A stretch of DNA of 64,000 bases from NCBI RefSeq assembly GCF_042660705.1, contig NZ_JBHSUQ010000001.1; one strand, given 5' to 3'. The notes under the pieces are model-generated. The model was not told the origin of the DNA and searched no databases. It saw nothing but the letters and a program-made list of their open reading frames with translations. Source of the stretch: Undibacterium_A arcticum (GTDB lineage Bacteria > Pseudomonadota > Gammaproteobacteria > Burkholderiales > Burkholderiaceae_D). The position numbers were made by a program, and so were the translations under genes. This document shows positions 27,351-35,813 of this stretch, piece by piece; within the stretch, counting starts at the first letter, position 1, and every line of letters starts with the position of its first letter.

Positions 27351-27842
27351 GTCCCAGTGAAGTACTGAAGTACTGAATTGAATAGGCAATTTAATTATTG
27401 CAGAAATTTCAATAACTGAAAGTTCTGTTTATTTGGTTCTTCAGACTTTTGTGTGGGTCAAAAATTTGTCTTTTTCTACATGGCAATTCTATGTTTCAAA
27501 GGCATTGTCCTGAAACCCGCATGCTGCTTGAGTTTCCACGAATACCGCAGTGCGGCAGGGCTTGCCAAGCCGATTCTGCGGGGTCAAGCGGTAATACAGA
27601 TTTCACCCGTGACCCACAGAAAACCCAGATGAATCGTTTATTTAGGTGTGCCACATTGCGTGTGGACGGCAAGTTGCGGACAGCAAGATTCTGGTGTTTA
27701 TCGCTTCTGCGCGAATATATTTATGCCATCGCAAGATCGGAAGGGGCGGAAGGGGCGGAAGGGGCGGAAGAAATCATTGACCAATACGGCTTCGCGCAAT
27801 AGACGAGATCGACTCCTGGCCAAAGATTTCGACTGCTCCGGC
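27351..27842. other. Gene-free stretch with a short tandem repeat
   Basis: Between nfeD and the ArsR operon promoter. A frame at 27449-27802 is open but has odd composition and ends in a repeat-encoded Gly-Ala-Glu run; I do not support it as a gene. It includes the nine-base tandem repeat at 27739-27770. Confidence 0.4.
27739..27770. repeat. Nine-base tandem repeat GGAAGGGGC x3.5
   Basis: Three perfect copies and a half copy of GGAAGGGGC. It lies in non-coding DNA about 100 bases before the ArsR promoter. Confidence 0.85.
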
Positions 27843-27870
27843 TTGACAAACAATCGATGGTCGCTATAAT
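27843..27870 (+). promoter_or_regulatory. Consensus sigma-70 promoter of the ArsR-SRPBCC operon
   Basis: TTGACA at 27843-27848 and TATAAT at 27865-27870 are both perfect consensus hexamers with a 16-base spacer. The arsR-like ATG is 37 bases downstream of the -10 end, leaving room for an operator between. Confidence 0.8.
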
Positions 27871-27879
27871 TTACCTACA

Positions 27880-27899
27880 GGTTAATTAACCAATTGGTT
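27880..27899. promoter_or_regulatory. Overlapping palindromic operator, probably ArsR autoregulatory
   Basis: GGTTAATTAACC (27880-27891) and AACCAATTGGTT (27888-27899) are two perfect 12-base palindromes sharing AACC, so three alternating half-sites GGTT/AACC/GGTT stand in a row. The site lies just downstream of a perfect -10 and ends eight bases before the regulator start, the position expected for repression by its own product. Confidence 0.65.
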
Positions 27900-27906
27900 T
27901 TTAAAG

Positions 27907-28257
27907 ATGTCCACTGATCACCTTAGCGCTACCTTTGCGGCACTCGCCGATCCGACGCGTCGTGCGATCCTGGCCCGGCTTGCGTCGGGCGCGGCATCGG
28001 TGGCCGAGATCGGCAAGCCGTTCGAGATGAGCGCACCGGCGGTTACCAAGCACCTCAAGGTCCTGCAGCGCGCCGGGCTGATCACGCAGGGCCGGCAGGC
28101 GCAGTGGCGCCCGTGCCGGCTGGAGGCAAAACCGCTCCATGATGTGGCGGATTGGGTCGAACAGTACCGCCGTTTCTGGGAACAAAGTCTGGATCGTTTA
28201 GATGAATACCTGCAGCAATTACAAACAAAGGAGAAGGAAGATGGCCGAACAGAATAA
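27907..28257 (+). CDS. ArsR/SmtB-type winged-helix repressor
   Basis: A 116-residue repressor reading LADPTRRAILARLASGAASV and then EMSAPAVTKHLKVLQRAGLI, the recognition helix. The metal-binding cysteines of ArsR proper (ELCVCDL) are absent; this subtype is found next to SRPBCC genes and responds to unknown ligands. It starts at an ATG just after the candidate operator and overlaps the next gene by 17 bases, so the operon is translationally packed. Confidence 0.92.
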   Translation: MSTDHLSATFAALADPTRRAILARLASGAASVAEIGKPFEMSAPAVTKHLKVLQRAGLITQGRQAQWRPCRLEAKPLHDVADWVEQYRRFWEQSLDRLDEYLQQLQTKEKEDGRTE

Positions 28258-28783
28258 TCTCACCACGCAGTCCGCACAGGCTGGCGACTTTGTCATCACA
28301 CGCACCGTCGACGCGCCGCGTGCGCTGGTGTGGAAGGCGTATACAGAACGCGAGCACCTGATGCAATGGTTTGGACCGAAAGGTTTTACCATGCCGTCCT
28401 GCAAACTCGACTTGCGGCCGGGTGGCGTGTTTCACTACTGCATGCGATCGCCCGACGGTTTTGACATGTGGGGCAAATGGATTTTTCGCGACATCGTGAA
28501 GCCGGAACGGCTGGTCAACACCGTTTCATTTTCGGATGCACAGGGTGGCGTGACAAGGCACCCGATGAGCCCCACCTGGCCGCTGGAAACGCTCGCGACG
28601 GCCACGTTTACCGAGCATGAAGGCAAGACCACCATCACCATCCACTGGGCCGCGATCAACGCAACGGCGGAAGAACAGAAGACCTTCGACGACAGCCACG
28701 AAGGCATGCGGGTCGGCTACTCGGGTACCTTCGATCAGCTCGAAGCATTCCTGGCGAACACCATGAGAGAGCAGAAACAATGA
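28241..28783 (+). CDS. SRPBCC/AHSA1-domain protein (first of three)
   Basis: A 180-residue START-like hydrophobic-pocket protein of the Aha1/AHSA1 type: FVITRTVDAPRALVWKAYTE, MQWFGPKGFTMPSCKLDLRP and a C-terminal helix (MRVGYSGTFDQLEAFLANT). The ATG at 28241 has AAAGGAGAAGG upstream and decides the start over the TTG/ATG at 28202. It overlaps the ArsR end by 17 bases and its stop overlaps the next ATG (ATGA). Ligand unknown. Confidence 0.9.
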   Translation: MAEQNNLTTQSAQAGDFVITRTVDAPRALVWKAYTEREHLMQWFGPKGFTMPSCKLDLRPGGVFHYCMRSPDGFDMWGKWIFRDIVKPERLVNTVSFSDAQGGVTRHPMSPTWPLETLATATFTEHEGKTTITIHWAAINATAEEQKTFDDSHEGMRVGYSGTFDQLEAFLANTMREQKQ

Positions 28784-29307
28784 ACACCGCGACCACGCCG
28801 CAAGCGCCAGCAGCAGGCAACGAATTCGTGATTAGCCGCCTGCTCGATGCGCCGCGAACGCTGGTATTTCAGGCGTGGACCGATCCCACCCAGATGGCGC
28901 GATGGTTCGGGCCGCACAACTTCACGAATCCGGTGTGCGAAATCGACTTGCGCGTCGGCGGCGCGCATCGCATCGTGATGCGCAGCCCCGACGGCGTCGA
29001 TTATCCGATCAAGGGCGTCTACCGGGAGATTGTGGCACCCGAGCGACTCGTCATGACGCTCGACTGTTCCGAACACCCGGACGCGTGGCACGACATGGTC
29101 AAGCCGAACCGTGCGCGGGACGAGCGCAATCCAGCCGGGGAAATGCTCTCGACGGTGACCTTCGAGGACGTCGACGGCAAGACCAAGTTGACGATCCGGA
29201 CCCGCTTCGAATCGGCAACGATTCGTGACGCGATGCTGAAGATGGGAATGACCGAAGGCTGGACCGAAAGCCTGGAACGGCTCGCAGCGCATCTGGCGAA
29301 AGCCTGA
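28780..29307 (+). CDS. SRPBCC/AHSA1-domain protein (second of three)
   Basis: A 175-residue paralogue (EFVISRLLDAPRTLVFQAWTD, MARWFGPHNFTNPVCEIDLR, GWTESLERLAAHL). It starts four bases inside the end of the previous gene. It shares the Pro-Arg-Leu-Val-Phe and Trp-Phe/Trp-Gly-Pro motifs with its neighbours but differs in loops lining the pocket, so the three may bind different ligands. Confidence 0.9.
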   Translation: MNTATTPQAPAAGNEFVISRLLDAPRTLVFQAWTDPTQMARWFGPHNFTNPVCEIDLRVGGAHRIVMRSPDGVDYPIKGVYREIVAPERLVMTLDCSEHPDAWHDMVKPNRARDERNPAGEMLSTVTFEDVDGKTKLTIRTRFESATIRDAMLKMGMTEGWTESLERLAAHLAKA

Positions 29308-29363
29308 CGACAGGCTGGCAGGAAGCTGATCACGGGCTCAGGCAACAACAAACGGAGAACAAC

Positions 29364-29837
29364 ATGAACCAGAAAAATGACGCGATGACGAGCACGGCCA
29401 ATCGCGAAATCGTCATCAGCCGCGTCATCAACGCGCCGCGCGAACTGGTATTCAAGGCGTGGACCGATCCGCAACAGGTGGCGAAATGGTGGGGACCGAA
29501 GGGCTTTACCAACACCATCCACGAAATGGACGTAAAACCGGGCGGCATCTGGCGCTTCGTCATGCACGGTCCCGATGGTGTCGACTACAACAACAAGATC
29601 GTGTTCATCGAGATCGTGCCACCCGCGCGCCTGGTCTACTCCCATGGCGGGGATGACGAGCGCGAGTCCGAACAATTTCACGTCACAGTGAGCTTCGACA
29701 AGCAAGGCAGCAAGACCGCGCTGACGATGCGGTCGCTGTTCCCATCGGTAGAGAAATGCGAACAAATCAAGCAATTTGCCATCGAAGGCGGCAATTCGAG
29801 CCTTGATTGCCTTGAGGAGTACTTGGCGACGATGTAA
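29364..29837 (+). CDS. SRPBCC/AHSA1-domain protein (third of three)
   Basis: A 157-residue paralogue (REIVISRVINAPRELVFKAW, VAKWWGPKGFTNTIHEMDVK, NSSLDCLEEYLATM). It follows the second copy after 56 bases with a clear ACGGAGAAC ribosome-binding site. Proteins like this are often annotated as activators of Hsp90 ATPase-like or polyketide-cyclase-like; neither function is shown here. Confidence 0.9.
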   Translation: MNQKNDAMTSTANREIVISRVINAPRELVFKAWTDPQQVAKWWGPKGFTNTIHEMDVKPGGIWRFVMHGPDGVDYNNKIVFIEIVPPARLVYSHGGDDERESEQFHVTVSFDKQGSKTALTMRSLFPSVEKCEQIKQFAIEGGNSSLDCLEEYLATM

Positions 29838-30057
29838 GCGCCGATCCCGAAGAACGCGCTTTCCGTCGTGGGAATGGGCTAGTTCGGGAGCGCTGGTGGC
29901 AGCACCATCTGGTGCACCAGAGTCATTGGCTGGCGCTGCGATCCTGACGATCGCGGCCGTTTACCGCATGCAGCCCTTTATCGCATGCGGCCCTTCGCGA
30001 GTAAGTGCGACGCACCGGCCCGAATGCTGACACCAGCAGGTCACGTGCATGCGGCGT

Positions 30058-30729
30058 TCAATTGCGCACTGCCGCCATCACCGCGGCGAACCCGATGAAG
30101 ACACCGCCAGTGAGCCGGTTAAACGCCTTCAACACCGCGGCGCGGCGCAGATAGCTCGCCAATCGTTGGCCGCTGCCGGCATACACCATGTACCAGCTGA
30201 TTTCAATCACCGCGAAGGTCGCGAGCAGAATCGCGAACTGCGGCAGCTTCGGCAGCTCCGGATGGATGAACTGGGGCAGGAAGGCTGCCGCGAACAGGAT
30301 TGCCTTCGGGTTGCTGGCAGCCACCAGCATGCCTTGGCGGAACAGCACGCCGGACTTGGTCGGCTCTGCCAGGCGAGGCGCGTCCACCGCGGTGGCGGCC
30401 ACCGCGTTGGCGTCCACCGCGTTGGCGGCCACCGCGTTGTCCTGCACCGGTGAGCGCCAGCTCTTGATCCCGAGGTACGCCAAATAGGCGGCGCCGGCCC
30501 AGCGCAAAGCGTCGAACACCGCCGGGAATGCCTGCAGCAAGGCGCCCAGACCGGCAGCGGAAATGCTCATCATGGCCAGCAGTGCCGCCATGCAACCGGC
30601 CATGGTCGCGATCGCAGCGCGAAAACCGAAACGTGCACTGCTGCTCATCACCAGCAGCATATTGGGCCCCGGTGTCGCTGACACGACGAAGGTCATCATT
30701 ACGAACAGCCACCAGGTCTGCAAACTCAT
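30058..30729 (-). CDS. LysE/RhtB-family exporter with repeat-expanded loop
   Basis: A six-helix amino-acid exporter with TPGPNMLLVMSSSARFGFRA, SNPKAILFAAAFLPQF and a C-terminal LTGGVFIGFAAVMA. The frame runs up to 30861 but the ATG at 30729 (MSLQTWWLFVMM) is the family start. The loop between helices three and four contains an Ala/Val/Asp-rich insertion encoded by four 15-base repeats (30380-30439), not present in typical RhtB proteins. It is the intact relative of the frameshifted exporter at 13335-13962. Confidence 0.9.
   Translation of the reverse strand: MSLQTWWLFVMMTFVVSATPGPNMLLVMSSSARFGFRAAIATMAGCMAALLAMMSISAAGLGALLQAFPAVFDALRWAGAAYLAYLGIKSWRSPVQDNAVAANAVDANAVAATAVDAPRLAEPTKSGVLFRQGMLVAASNPKAILFAAAFLPQFIHPELPKLPQFAILLATFAVIEISWYMVYAGSGQRLASYLRRAAVLKAFNRLTGGVFIGFAAVMAAVRN
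30380..30439. repeat. 15-bp coding minisatellite in RhtB loop
   Basis: Four copies of GCG(T/G)CCACCGCG(T/G)TG. Copies 1 and 3 have GTCC, copies 2 and 4 have GGCC, so the true period may be 30. On the minus strand they encode Asn/Thr-Ala-Val-Ala/Asp-Ala units in a cytoplasmic loop. Confidence 0.85.
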
Positions 30730-30864
30730 GTTGTCATTACTCCAATGTGAGCGGCCCTTGCCGCTCCATGTGTGATTATAAGGACGCGGGCACAAAGCTG
30801 CTTGCTGCTTGCTGCTTGCCCCCTTCATCAAACGATCACGCGAGTAACCACCTGACGACAACGA

Positions 30865-31137
30865 TTATCGGGTGGGCGCAGCCACCGTGCCCGCACCCGC
30901 CCGGACATGCGCGGGCAGCAACTTGACAAGGTAGTGCAGTATCAACGGGACCAGCACGAAGTCATCGACGATCCCGACCAGCGGCAACACCAGGTTGAAC
31001 GGCGCGAAGAAATACAGGGTGAGCAGGATGATAGCCGGCAAGAACCAGCGCGGGCGATCCGCATGCCGCAATGCAAACGACGCCGTGCGCAGGTCGGTCT
31101 TGCTGATGCGCCAGAAAATGAAGAGCAGCTTCTTCAT
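30865..31137 (-). CDS. YkvA/DUF1232-like small membrane protein
   Basis: A 90-residue protein with one or two membrane segments (FLPAIILLTLYFFAPFNLVL) and LVGIVDDFVLVPLILHYLV, similar to the PxDLxPD..xGxxDD motif of DUF1232 but with Asn for the first Asp. The ATG at 31137 has AGGAGGAAG upstream and is preferred over the start at 31197. A second, more canonical DUF1232 protein is at 58171-58482. It lies downstream of the DsbA-family gene. Confidence 0.75.
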   Translation of the reverse strand: MKKLLFIFWRISKTDLRTASFALRHADRPRWFLPAIILLTLYFFAPFNLVLPLVGIVDDFVLVPLILHYLVKLLPAHVRAGAGTVAAPTR

Positions 31138-31202
31138 GCAACTTCCTCCTGATCCAACATTACTTGCCGCGACTTGGGTGCCGTCGGCAGCGAACAACCA
31201 GT

Positions 31203-31865
31203 TCAGATCGCCGCGGCGATCTGCCTGAGCGCCTGTTCAAATACCTCGGCCGGTTGCCCGCCCTGAATCAGGTGGCGATCATTGATAATCACCGCAGGGA
31301 CCGAATGGATGCCCTGGCCGTGGTAGAACCGTTCTCTCTCGCGTACCTCGGCGGCGTAGGTGTCGGATGACAGAATCTCGCTGGCGCGCGTGCTGTCCAG
31401 CCCGACCTGCCCTGCTACCCGGATCAGTAGCTCATGGTCGCCCGGGTTCTCGCCATTGGTAAAATAAGCCTGAAACAGCGCGTGTTTTAACGCCGTCTGG
31501 CGCCCTTCCAGCGCGGCCCAATGGAGCAGCCGGTGGGCATCGAAGGTATTGTAGATCCGGTCGCGCTTGTCCATCTTGAACGTGAATCCGACTTGTTCGC
31601 CGCGGGCGCGAATCGCTTCGCCGTTGCGCATGATCTGCTCCGGGTCGGCGCCATATTGCGCCAGATGTTCGACTATCTCCTGCCCTTCGGCCGGCATGTC
31701 GGGATTGAGTTCGAATGGCTGGAAATGCAGTTCGGCACTGACCTGCTCGCCCAGGCGACCGAGCGCGAGCTCCATCGAATTGAGCCCGATCGCGCACCAC
31801 GGACAGCTGACATCGGACACAAAATCGATCTGGAGTTCGGGTTTCTGAGGGTTCACGGGTTTCAT
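31203..31865 (-). CDS. DsbA-family (FrnE-like) oxidoreductase
   Basis: A 220-residue thioredoxin-fold protein with the motif SDVSCPWCAIG near residue 18, the long alpha-helical insertion of the DsbA/FrnE group and the cis-Pro segment IHSVPAVIINDRHLIQGGQP. No signal peptide, so it is cytoplasmic, unlike DsbA. FrnE homologues act as disulfide isomerases in stress resistance or as polyketide enzymes; the present role is unknown. It is cotranscribed, perhaps, with the small membrane protein 66 bases downstream. Confidence 0.9.
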   Translation of the reverse strand: MKPVNPQKPELQIDFVSDVSCPWCAIGLNSMELALGRLGEQVSAELHFQPFELNPDMPAEGQEIVEHLAQYGADPEQIMRNGEAIRARGEQVGFTFKMDKRDRIYNTFDAHRLLHWAALEGRQTALKHALFQAYFTNGENPGDHELLIRVAGQVGLDSTRASEILSSDTYAAEVRERERFYHGQGIHSVPAVIINDRHLIQGGQPAEVFEQALRQIAAAI

Positions 31866-32130
31866 TTAAATATCATGCTTCAATCGGACATCCATCGCGT
31901 ATACCGTCATATTGGACCACCTAGCCGAAAATCAACCGGGACATCGATGGTCGGGATACCACGCCCCGCCAGCATCGTAAAATCTGTTGTCACGTCATGT
32001 GAGTGTATAGAAGCGCAACATTTCGCGCTGGATCCCGCTCATCGAATTTGAAAGCAAGACACGGAGTGCGAACCCATACCGGCACGGATAAACTTTCAGT
32101 CATCAGATAGATCGTTGAAAGGAAAGCATC

Positions 32131-33237
32131 ATGACCGCATCCACAAAAAATGTGCAACTCGCCGCCGCGACGGTCAGTGACCCGCGTTGGGCCAGTGTCA
32201 TGGCGCGTGATGCCAAGGCTGACGGCAGGTTTTATTACTCGGTCGGCACTACCGGCGTGTACTGCCGCCCGTCCTGCGCCGCGCGGCTGGCACGGCCGGA
32301 AAACGTTCGTTTCCATGCCACCTGTGCGGATGCCGAGAAGTCCGGATTCCGTCCCTGCAAACGCTGCAAGCCGGACCAGGCTTCGCTGGCAGAGCAATAC
32401 GCGGCCAAGGTCACCGAGGCCTGCCGCATCATCGAGGCATCGGAAACCGTGCCGACGCTGGACGAGCTGGCGCTGCGCGTCGGCGTCAGCAGTTTTCATT
32501 TCCATCGCGTGTTCAAGCAGCTTACCGGCCTGACGCCCAGGGCATATGCCGTCGCGCAGCGCGACCAACGGCTGCGCCAGGGACTCGGCGGCCATGGCCA
32601 TGACCGTGACCACGGCCGCAGCACCAGCATCACGGAAGCGATCTTCGACGCTGGCTACAATTCAAACGGCCGTTTCTACGAAAAATCGAATGCGGTGCTG
32701 GGCATGACGCCGACCAATTACCGTGCCGGCGGCGCCAACACGGAAATGCGCTTCGCCATCGGCGAATGTTCGCTCGGCGCGATCCTGGTAGCCCAGAGCG
32801 AGCGCGGCGTGTGCGCGATCCTGCTGGGTGATGACCCGGATGCGCTGGCACGCGAACTGCAGGACTGTTTCCCTCGTGCCAAGCTGATCGGTGGTGACCG
32901 TGAATTCGAACAACTGGTGGCCAAGGTGGTCGGCTTGGTCGAAGCGCCGCAGTTTGGCCTGGACCTGCCGCTCGATGTACGCGGCACCGCGTTCCAGCAG
33001 CGTGTCTGGCAGGCGCTGCGCGAGATTCCGGCCGGCCAGACTGCGAGTTACACCGAGATTGCACGCCGCATCGGCTCGCCCACAGCGGTGCGCGCGGTGG
33101 CGCAGGCCTGCGCCGCCAACATGCTGGCGGTTGCGATTCCCTGCCATCGCGTGGTGCGCCACGACGGCGGCCTGTCCGGCTATCGCTGGGGCGTGGAACG
33201 CAAGCGCGCGCTGCTCGACAAGGAGGCGCACGCATGA
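32131..33237 (+). CDS. ada: Ada: methylphosphotriester/O6-methylguanine methyltransferase and activator
   Basis: A 368-residue bifunctional protein. The N-terminal domain carries the zinc cysteines YCRPSCAAR and CKRC; one of them accepts methyl from phosphotriesters and turns Ada into an activator. An AraC-type helix-turn-helix follows (TLDELALRVGVSSFHFHRVF) and the C-terminal MGMT domain has PCHR with acceptor Cys338. A short Gly/His-rich insertion (GGHGHDRDHGRS) sits between the two HTH helices regions. It starts the alkylation-repair operon with the oxygenase and alkB, whose ORFs overlap or abut. Confidence 0.95.
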   Translation: MTASTKNVQLAAATVSDPRWASVMARDAKADGRFYYSVGTTGVYCRPSCAARLARPENVRFHATCADAEKSGFRPCKRCKPDQASLAEQYAAKVTEACRIIEASETVPTLDELALRVGVSSFHFHRVFKQLTGLTPRAYAVAQRDQRLRQGLGGHGHDRDHGRSTSITEAIFDAGYNSNGRFYEKSNAVLGMTPTNYRAGGANTEMRFAIGECSLGAILVAQSERGVCAILLGDDPDALARELQDCFPRAKLIGGDREFEQLVAKVVGLVEAPQFGLDLPLDVRGTAFQQRVWQALREIPAGQTASYTEIARRIGSPTAVRAVAQACAANMLAVAIPCHRVVRHDGGLSGYRWGVERKRALLDKEAHA

Positions 33238-33983
33238 ACGCACCGCTCGCATTGGCCGCCGCCATTGGCGAGGTGCAAGAGATTGCCGATCGGATCAAGG
33301 CAGTCGATTGGCAACGCGTATCGACCGACCTCGACGCGCAGGGATGCGCCCAGATCGACGGCCTGCTCAGCGCGCAGGAATGCGCTGCGCTGGCCGCGCT
33401 GTATCCGCTGGAGGGCATGTTCCGCAGCCAGGTCGTGATGGCCAGGCACGGCTTCGGCCGCGGCGAATACAAGTATTTCAGCTATCCGCTGCCCGACCTC
33501 GTTGCCGGCTTGCGCACCGCGATTTATCCGCAGCTGGCGCCGATTGCCAATCGCTGGAATATGGCGATGGAGATCGATGTGCGCTACCCCGCGCGGCATG
33601 CCGACTTAATCGCGCGCTGCCATGATGCTGGCCAGCTGCGGCCGACGCCGTTGCTGCTGCAATACGGCGCGGGCGACTATAACTGCCTGCATCAGGATCT
33701 GTACGGCGAGCATGTTTTCCCGTTGCAGGTGGCGATCCTGTTGTCGGAGCCGGGCCTGGATTTCAGCGGCGGCGAGTTCGTGCTGACCGAACAGCGGCCG
33801 CGCATGCAGTCACGGCCGGAAGTGGTGCCGCTGCGGCAGGGCGACGCGGCGGTGTTCGCGGTGCACCACCGGCCGGTGCAAGGCACGCGCGGGGTGTACC
33901 GGGTCAATCTGCGGCATGGCGTGAGCCGGCTGCGCTCCGGCCATCGGCACACGCTTGGCATCATTTTTCATGACGCGACGTGA
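33234..33983 (+). CDS. 2OG-Fe(II) dioxygenase of the alkylation-repair operon
   Basis: A 249-residue double-stranded beta-helix oxygenase. The iron/2-oxoglutarate triad is plausible as His and Asp in NCLHQDLYGEHVFP and a distal His in VFAVHHRPVQGTRGVYRVNL with an Arg close after. It overlaps ada by four bases (ATGA) and is followed immediately by alkB, so it should act in the adaptive response. Homologues are commonly found beside ada and alkB in proteobacteria, but the substrate is not established. Confidence 0.85.
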   Translation: MNAPLALAAAIGEVQEIADRIKAVDWQRVSTDLDAQGCAQIDGLLSAQECAALAALYPLEGMFRSQVVMARHGFGRGEYKYFSYPLPDLVAGLRTAIYPQLAPIANRWNMAMEIDVRYPARHADLIARCHDAGQLRPTPLLLQYGAGDYNCLHQDLYGEHVFPLQVAILLSEPGLDFSGGEFVLTEQRPRMQSRPEVVPLRQGDAAVFAVHHRPVQGTRGVYRVNLRHGVSRLRSGHRHTLGIIFHDAT

Positions 33984-33993
33984 GAGCGATGAC

Positions 33994-34647
33994 ATGACTT
34001 TCGACCTGTTTGCCGATGCCGAACCGGACCGGATGTGGTGCGAGCAATTGTGTACCGGAGCGGTCGTGCTGCGGCGGTTCGCGCTGGCGCATGAGGCGGC
34101 GATCCTGACCGCGCTCGACGGCATCACCGGCGCGGCGCCGCTGCGCCACATGATCACGCCCGGCGGCTTTCGCATGTCGGTGGCGATGACCAATTGCGGT
34201 CGCTATGGCTGGGTCACGGATCGCACCGGTTACCGTTACGACACCACGGATCCGGCCAGCGGCAAGCCTTGGCCTGGCATGCCGGAGGTGTTTCTGGCGC
34301 TGGCGCAAGCGGCGGCGAGCAGCGCCGGATTTGATGGATTTACGCCGGATGCGTGTCTGATCAATCGCTACGAGCCGGGCACGCGGCTGTCGCTGCATCA
34401 GGACCGCAATGAGCGCGACTTTGATGCGCCGATCGTGTCGGTGTCGCTTGGCATCCCGGCGGTGTTTCAGTTCGGCGGCGCGCGGCGCGAGGACAAACCG
34501 ATGCGGGTGCCGCTGACGCATGGCGACGTGGTGGTATGGGGCGGTCCGGCAAGATTGCGCTATCACGGCGTGCTGCCGCTGAAGGAAGCGACCCACCCGC
34601 TGGTGGGTCATCATCGGATCAATCTGACGTTTCGCAAGGCCGCCTGA
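33994..34647 (+). CDS. alkB: AlkB: DNA/RNA oxidative demethylase
   Basis: AlkB removes methyl groups from 1-methyladenine and 3-methylcytosine with Fe(II) and 2-oxoglutarate. The start MTFDLFADAEP and the motifs HMITPGGFRMSVAMTNCG, CLINRYEPGTRLSLHQDRNE (HxD), DVVVWGG, RLRYHGV and RINLTFRKA (2OG-binding Arg) match E. coli AlkB. Upstream in-frame ATGs/TTG at 33955 and 33970 exist but the family start is 33994, 10 bases after the preceding stop. Last gene of the ada operon. Confidence 0.95.
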   Translation: MTFDLFADAEPDRMWCEQLCTGAVVLRRFALAHEAAILTALDGITGAAPLRHMITPGGFRMSVAMTNCGRYGWVTDRTGYRYDTTDPASGKPWPGMPEVFLALAQAAASSAGFDGFTPDACLINRYEPGTRLSLHQDRNERDFDAPIVSVSLGIPAVFQFGGARREDKPMRVPLTHGDVVVWGGPARLRYHGVLPLKEATHPLVGHHRINLTFRKAA

Positions 34648-34725
34648 GAGGCGGCGTGCCAGCTATTCCTGTGTGACGAACGACGCCACGCGCCGCTCGC
34701 GAATTGGAAATTCTAATGGAGTATA

Positions 34726-34756
34726 TTAAAAATCCGCTTTATTTTTAAGCGGAATA
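34726..34756 (-). terminator. Terminator of ribA
   Basis: On the minus strand a seven-to-eight base-pair stem (TTCCGCTT with AAGCGGAT, seven-base AT loop) is followed by TTTTT. It lies about 55 bases after the ribA stop, between ribA and alkB, which converge here. Confidence 0.65.
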
Positions 34757-34806
34757 GCCAATCATCTTTATGAGTATCCTGGAAGTGCGGGAGCGCCGCA
34801 CCGCAT

Positions 34807-35466
34807 TCACTGTTTCGATTTGGGCGTCGCCAGATCCAGCATATGTCCCAGCTTCTGCTGTTTGGCCAGCAGATAGCGCAGATTCTCGCTGTTCGGCGCA
34901 ATGTGCAGCGGAATCCGCTCCGCCACCGGCAGGCCACTCTTTTCCAGCGCGGCGATCTTGCGCGGGTTGTTGCTCATCAGGCGCACCGAGCGAATGCCCA
35001 GATCCTTCAGTATCTGCGCCGCGACCTCATAGCTGCGGGTGTCGACCGGCAGGCCAAGTTCCACATTCGCTTCGACCGTATCGCGTCCTTGATCCTGCAG
35101 GCTATAAGCCTTGATCTTGTGGCCGAGCCCGATGCCACGCCCTTCCTGGCCGCGCAAATAGAGCAGCACGCCACGGCCGGCATGGCCGACCTTCTCCAGC
35201 GCCACTTCCAGTTGTTGGCCGCAATCGCAGCGCAGCGAGCCGAGCACGTCGCCGGTCAGGCATTCGGAATGCAGCCGTACCAGTACGTCCTCCTGGCCGC
35301 TGACATCGCCGGCGACCAGCGCCATGTGCTCGCAGCCGTCGAGGCGGGATCGGAAAACGTGGGCCGCAAATTCGCCGTGCCGGGTCGGCAGGCGGGACAC
35401 GGCGACTTTATCGACCAGCGCATCGGCGTGATTGTCGGCGTGGGTGTCGGAATGAAAATCTGGCAT
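34807..35466 (-). CDS. ribA: GTP cyclohydrolase II
   Basis: RibA opens GTP to 2,5-diamino-6-ribosylamino-pyrimidinone phosphate, the first step of riboflavin synthesis, in the cytoplasm. The zinc ligands CLTGDVLGSLRCDCGQQ, the GTP site LRGQEGRGIGLGHKI and MSNNPRKIAAL are intact. The frame continues upstream to 35718 without family sequence; the ATG at 35466 begins MPDFHSDTHADNH and yields 219 residues. It has no RibB domain, so it is a stand-alone enzyme. No FMN riboswitch is seen nearby. Confidence 0.93.
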   Translation of the reverse strand: MPDFHSDTHADNHADALVDKVAVSRLPTRHGEFAAHVFRSRLDGCEHMALVAGDVSGQEDVLVRLHSECLTGDVLGSLRCDCGQQLEVALEKVGHAGRGVLLYLRGQEGRGIGLGHKIKAYSLQDQGRDTVEANVELGLPVDTRSYEVAAQILKDLGIRSVRLMSNNPRKIAALEKSGLPVAERIPLHIAPNSENLRYLLAKQQKLGHMLDLATPKSKQ

Positions 35467-35813
35467 GGGCTTGTTCTTGTTCGGGTAAATGGAAAGGCTG
35501 GCGGGCAAGTCTGGCGGACCATCAGCGCCATCGGCACGGTCGCGCGGGACGCAGCGCACCGACGTCACAACTAGTGGAAGGATACCCGATTCAGCCGCAG
35601 GATTCAGGGCGCGACGACGCGATGCGTGATGCGGCGCGCACGCGGATGCCGGAACAGACGTCCCACGGAGCGACGTGCTGCACGCCATGACAACATCAAT
35701 ATGAATGGCCGGCAACACAGATTGCCGCCAGTATATGCAAAGTCAGATGGATTAATTTACGTAATTAAGCCATGCATGACTGAGTATATTGAAATGAACG
35801 GCGGTAAACGACC

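Noticed and set aside
27449..27802. A 117-codon plus-strand frame ending in Gly-Ala-Glu repeats
   Set aside because: No ribosome-binding site, odd composition, and the end is made by a nine-base tandem repeat.
35467..35718. Upstream extension of ribA as a RibB-type domain or riboswitch
   Set aside because: The extended frame has no family sequence and no FMN-element motifs are present.
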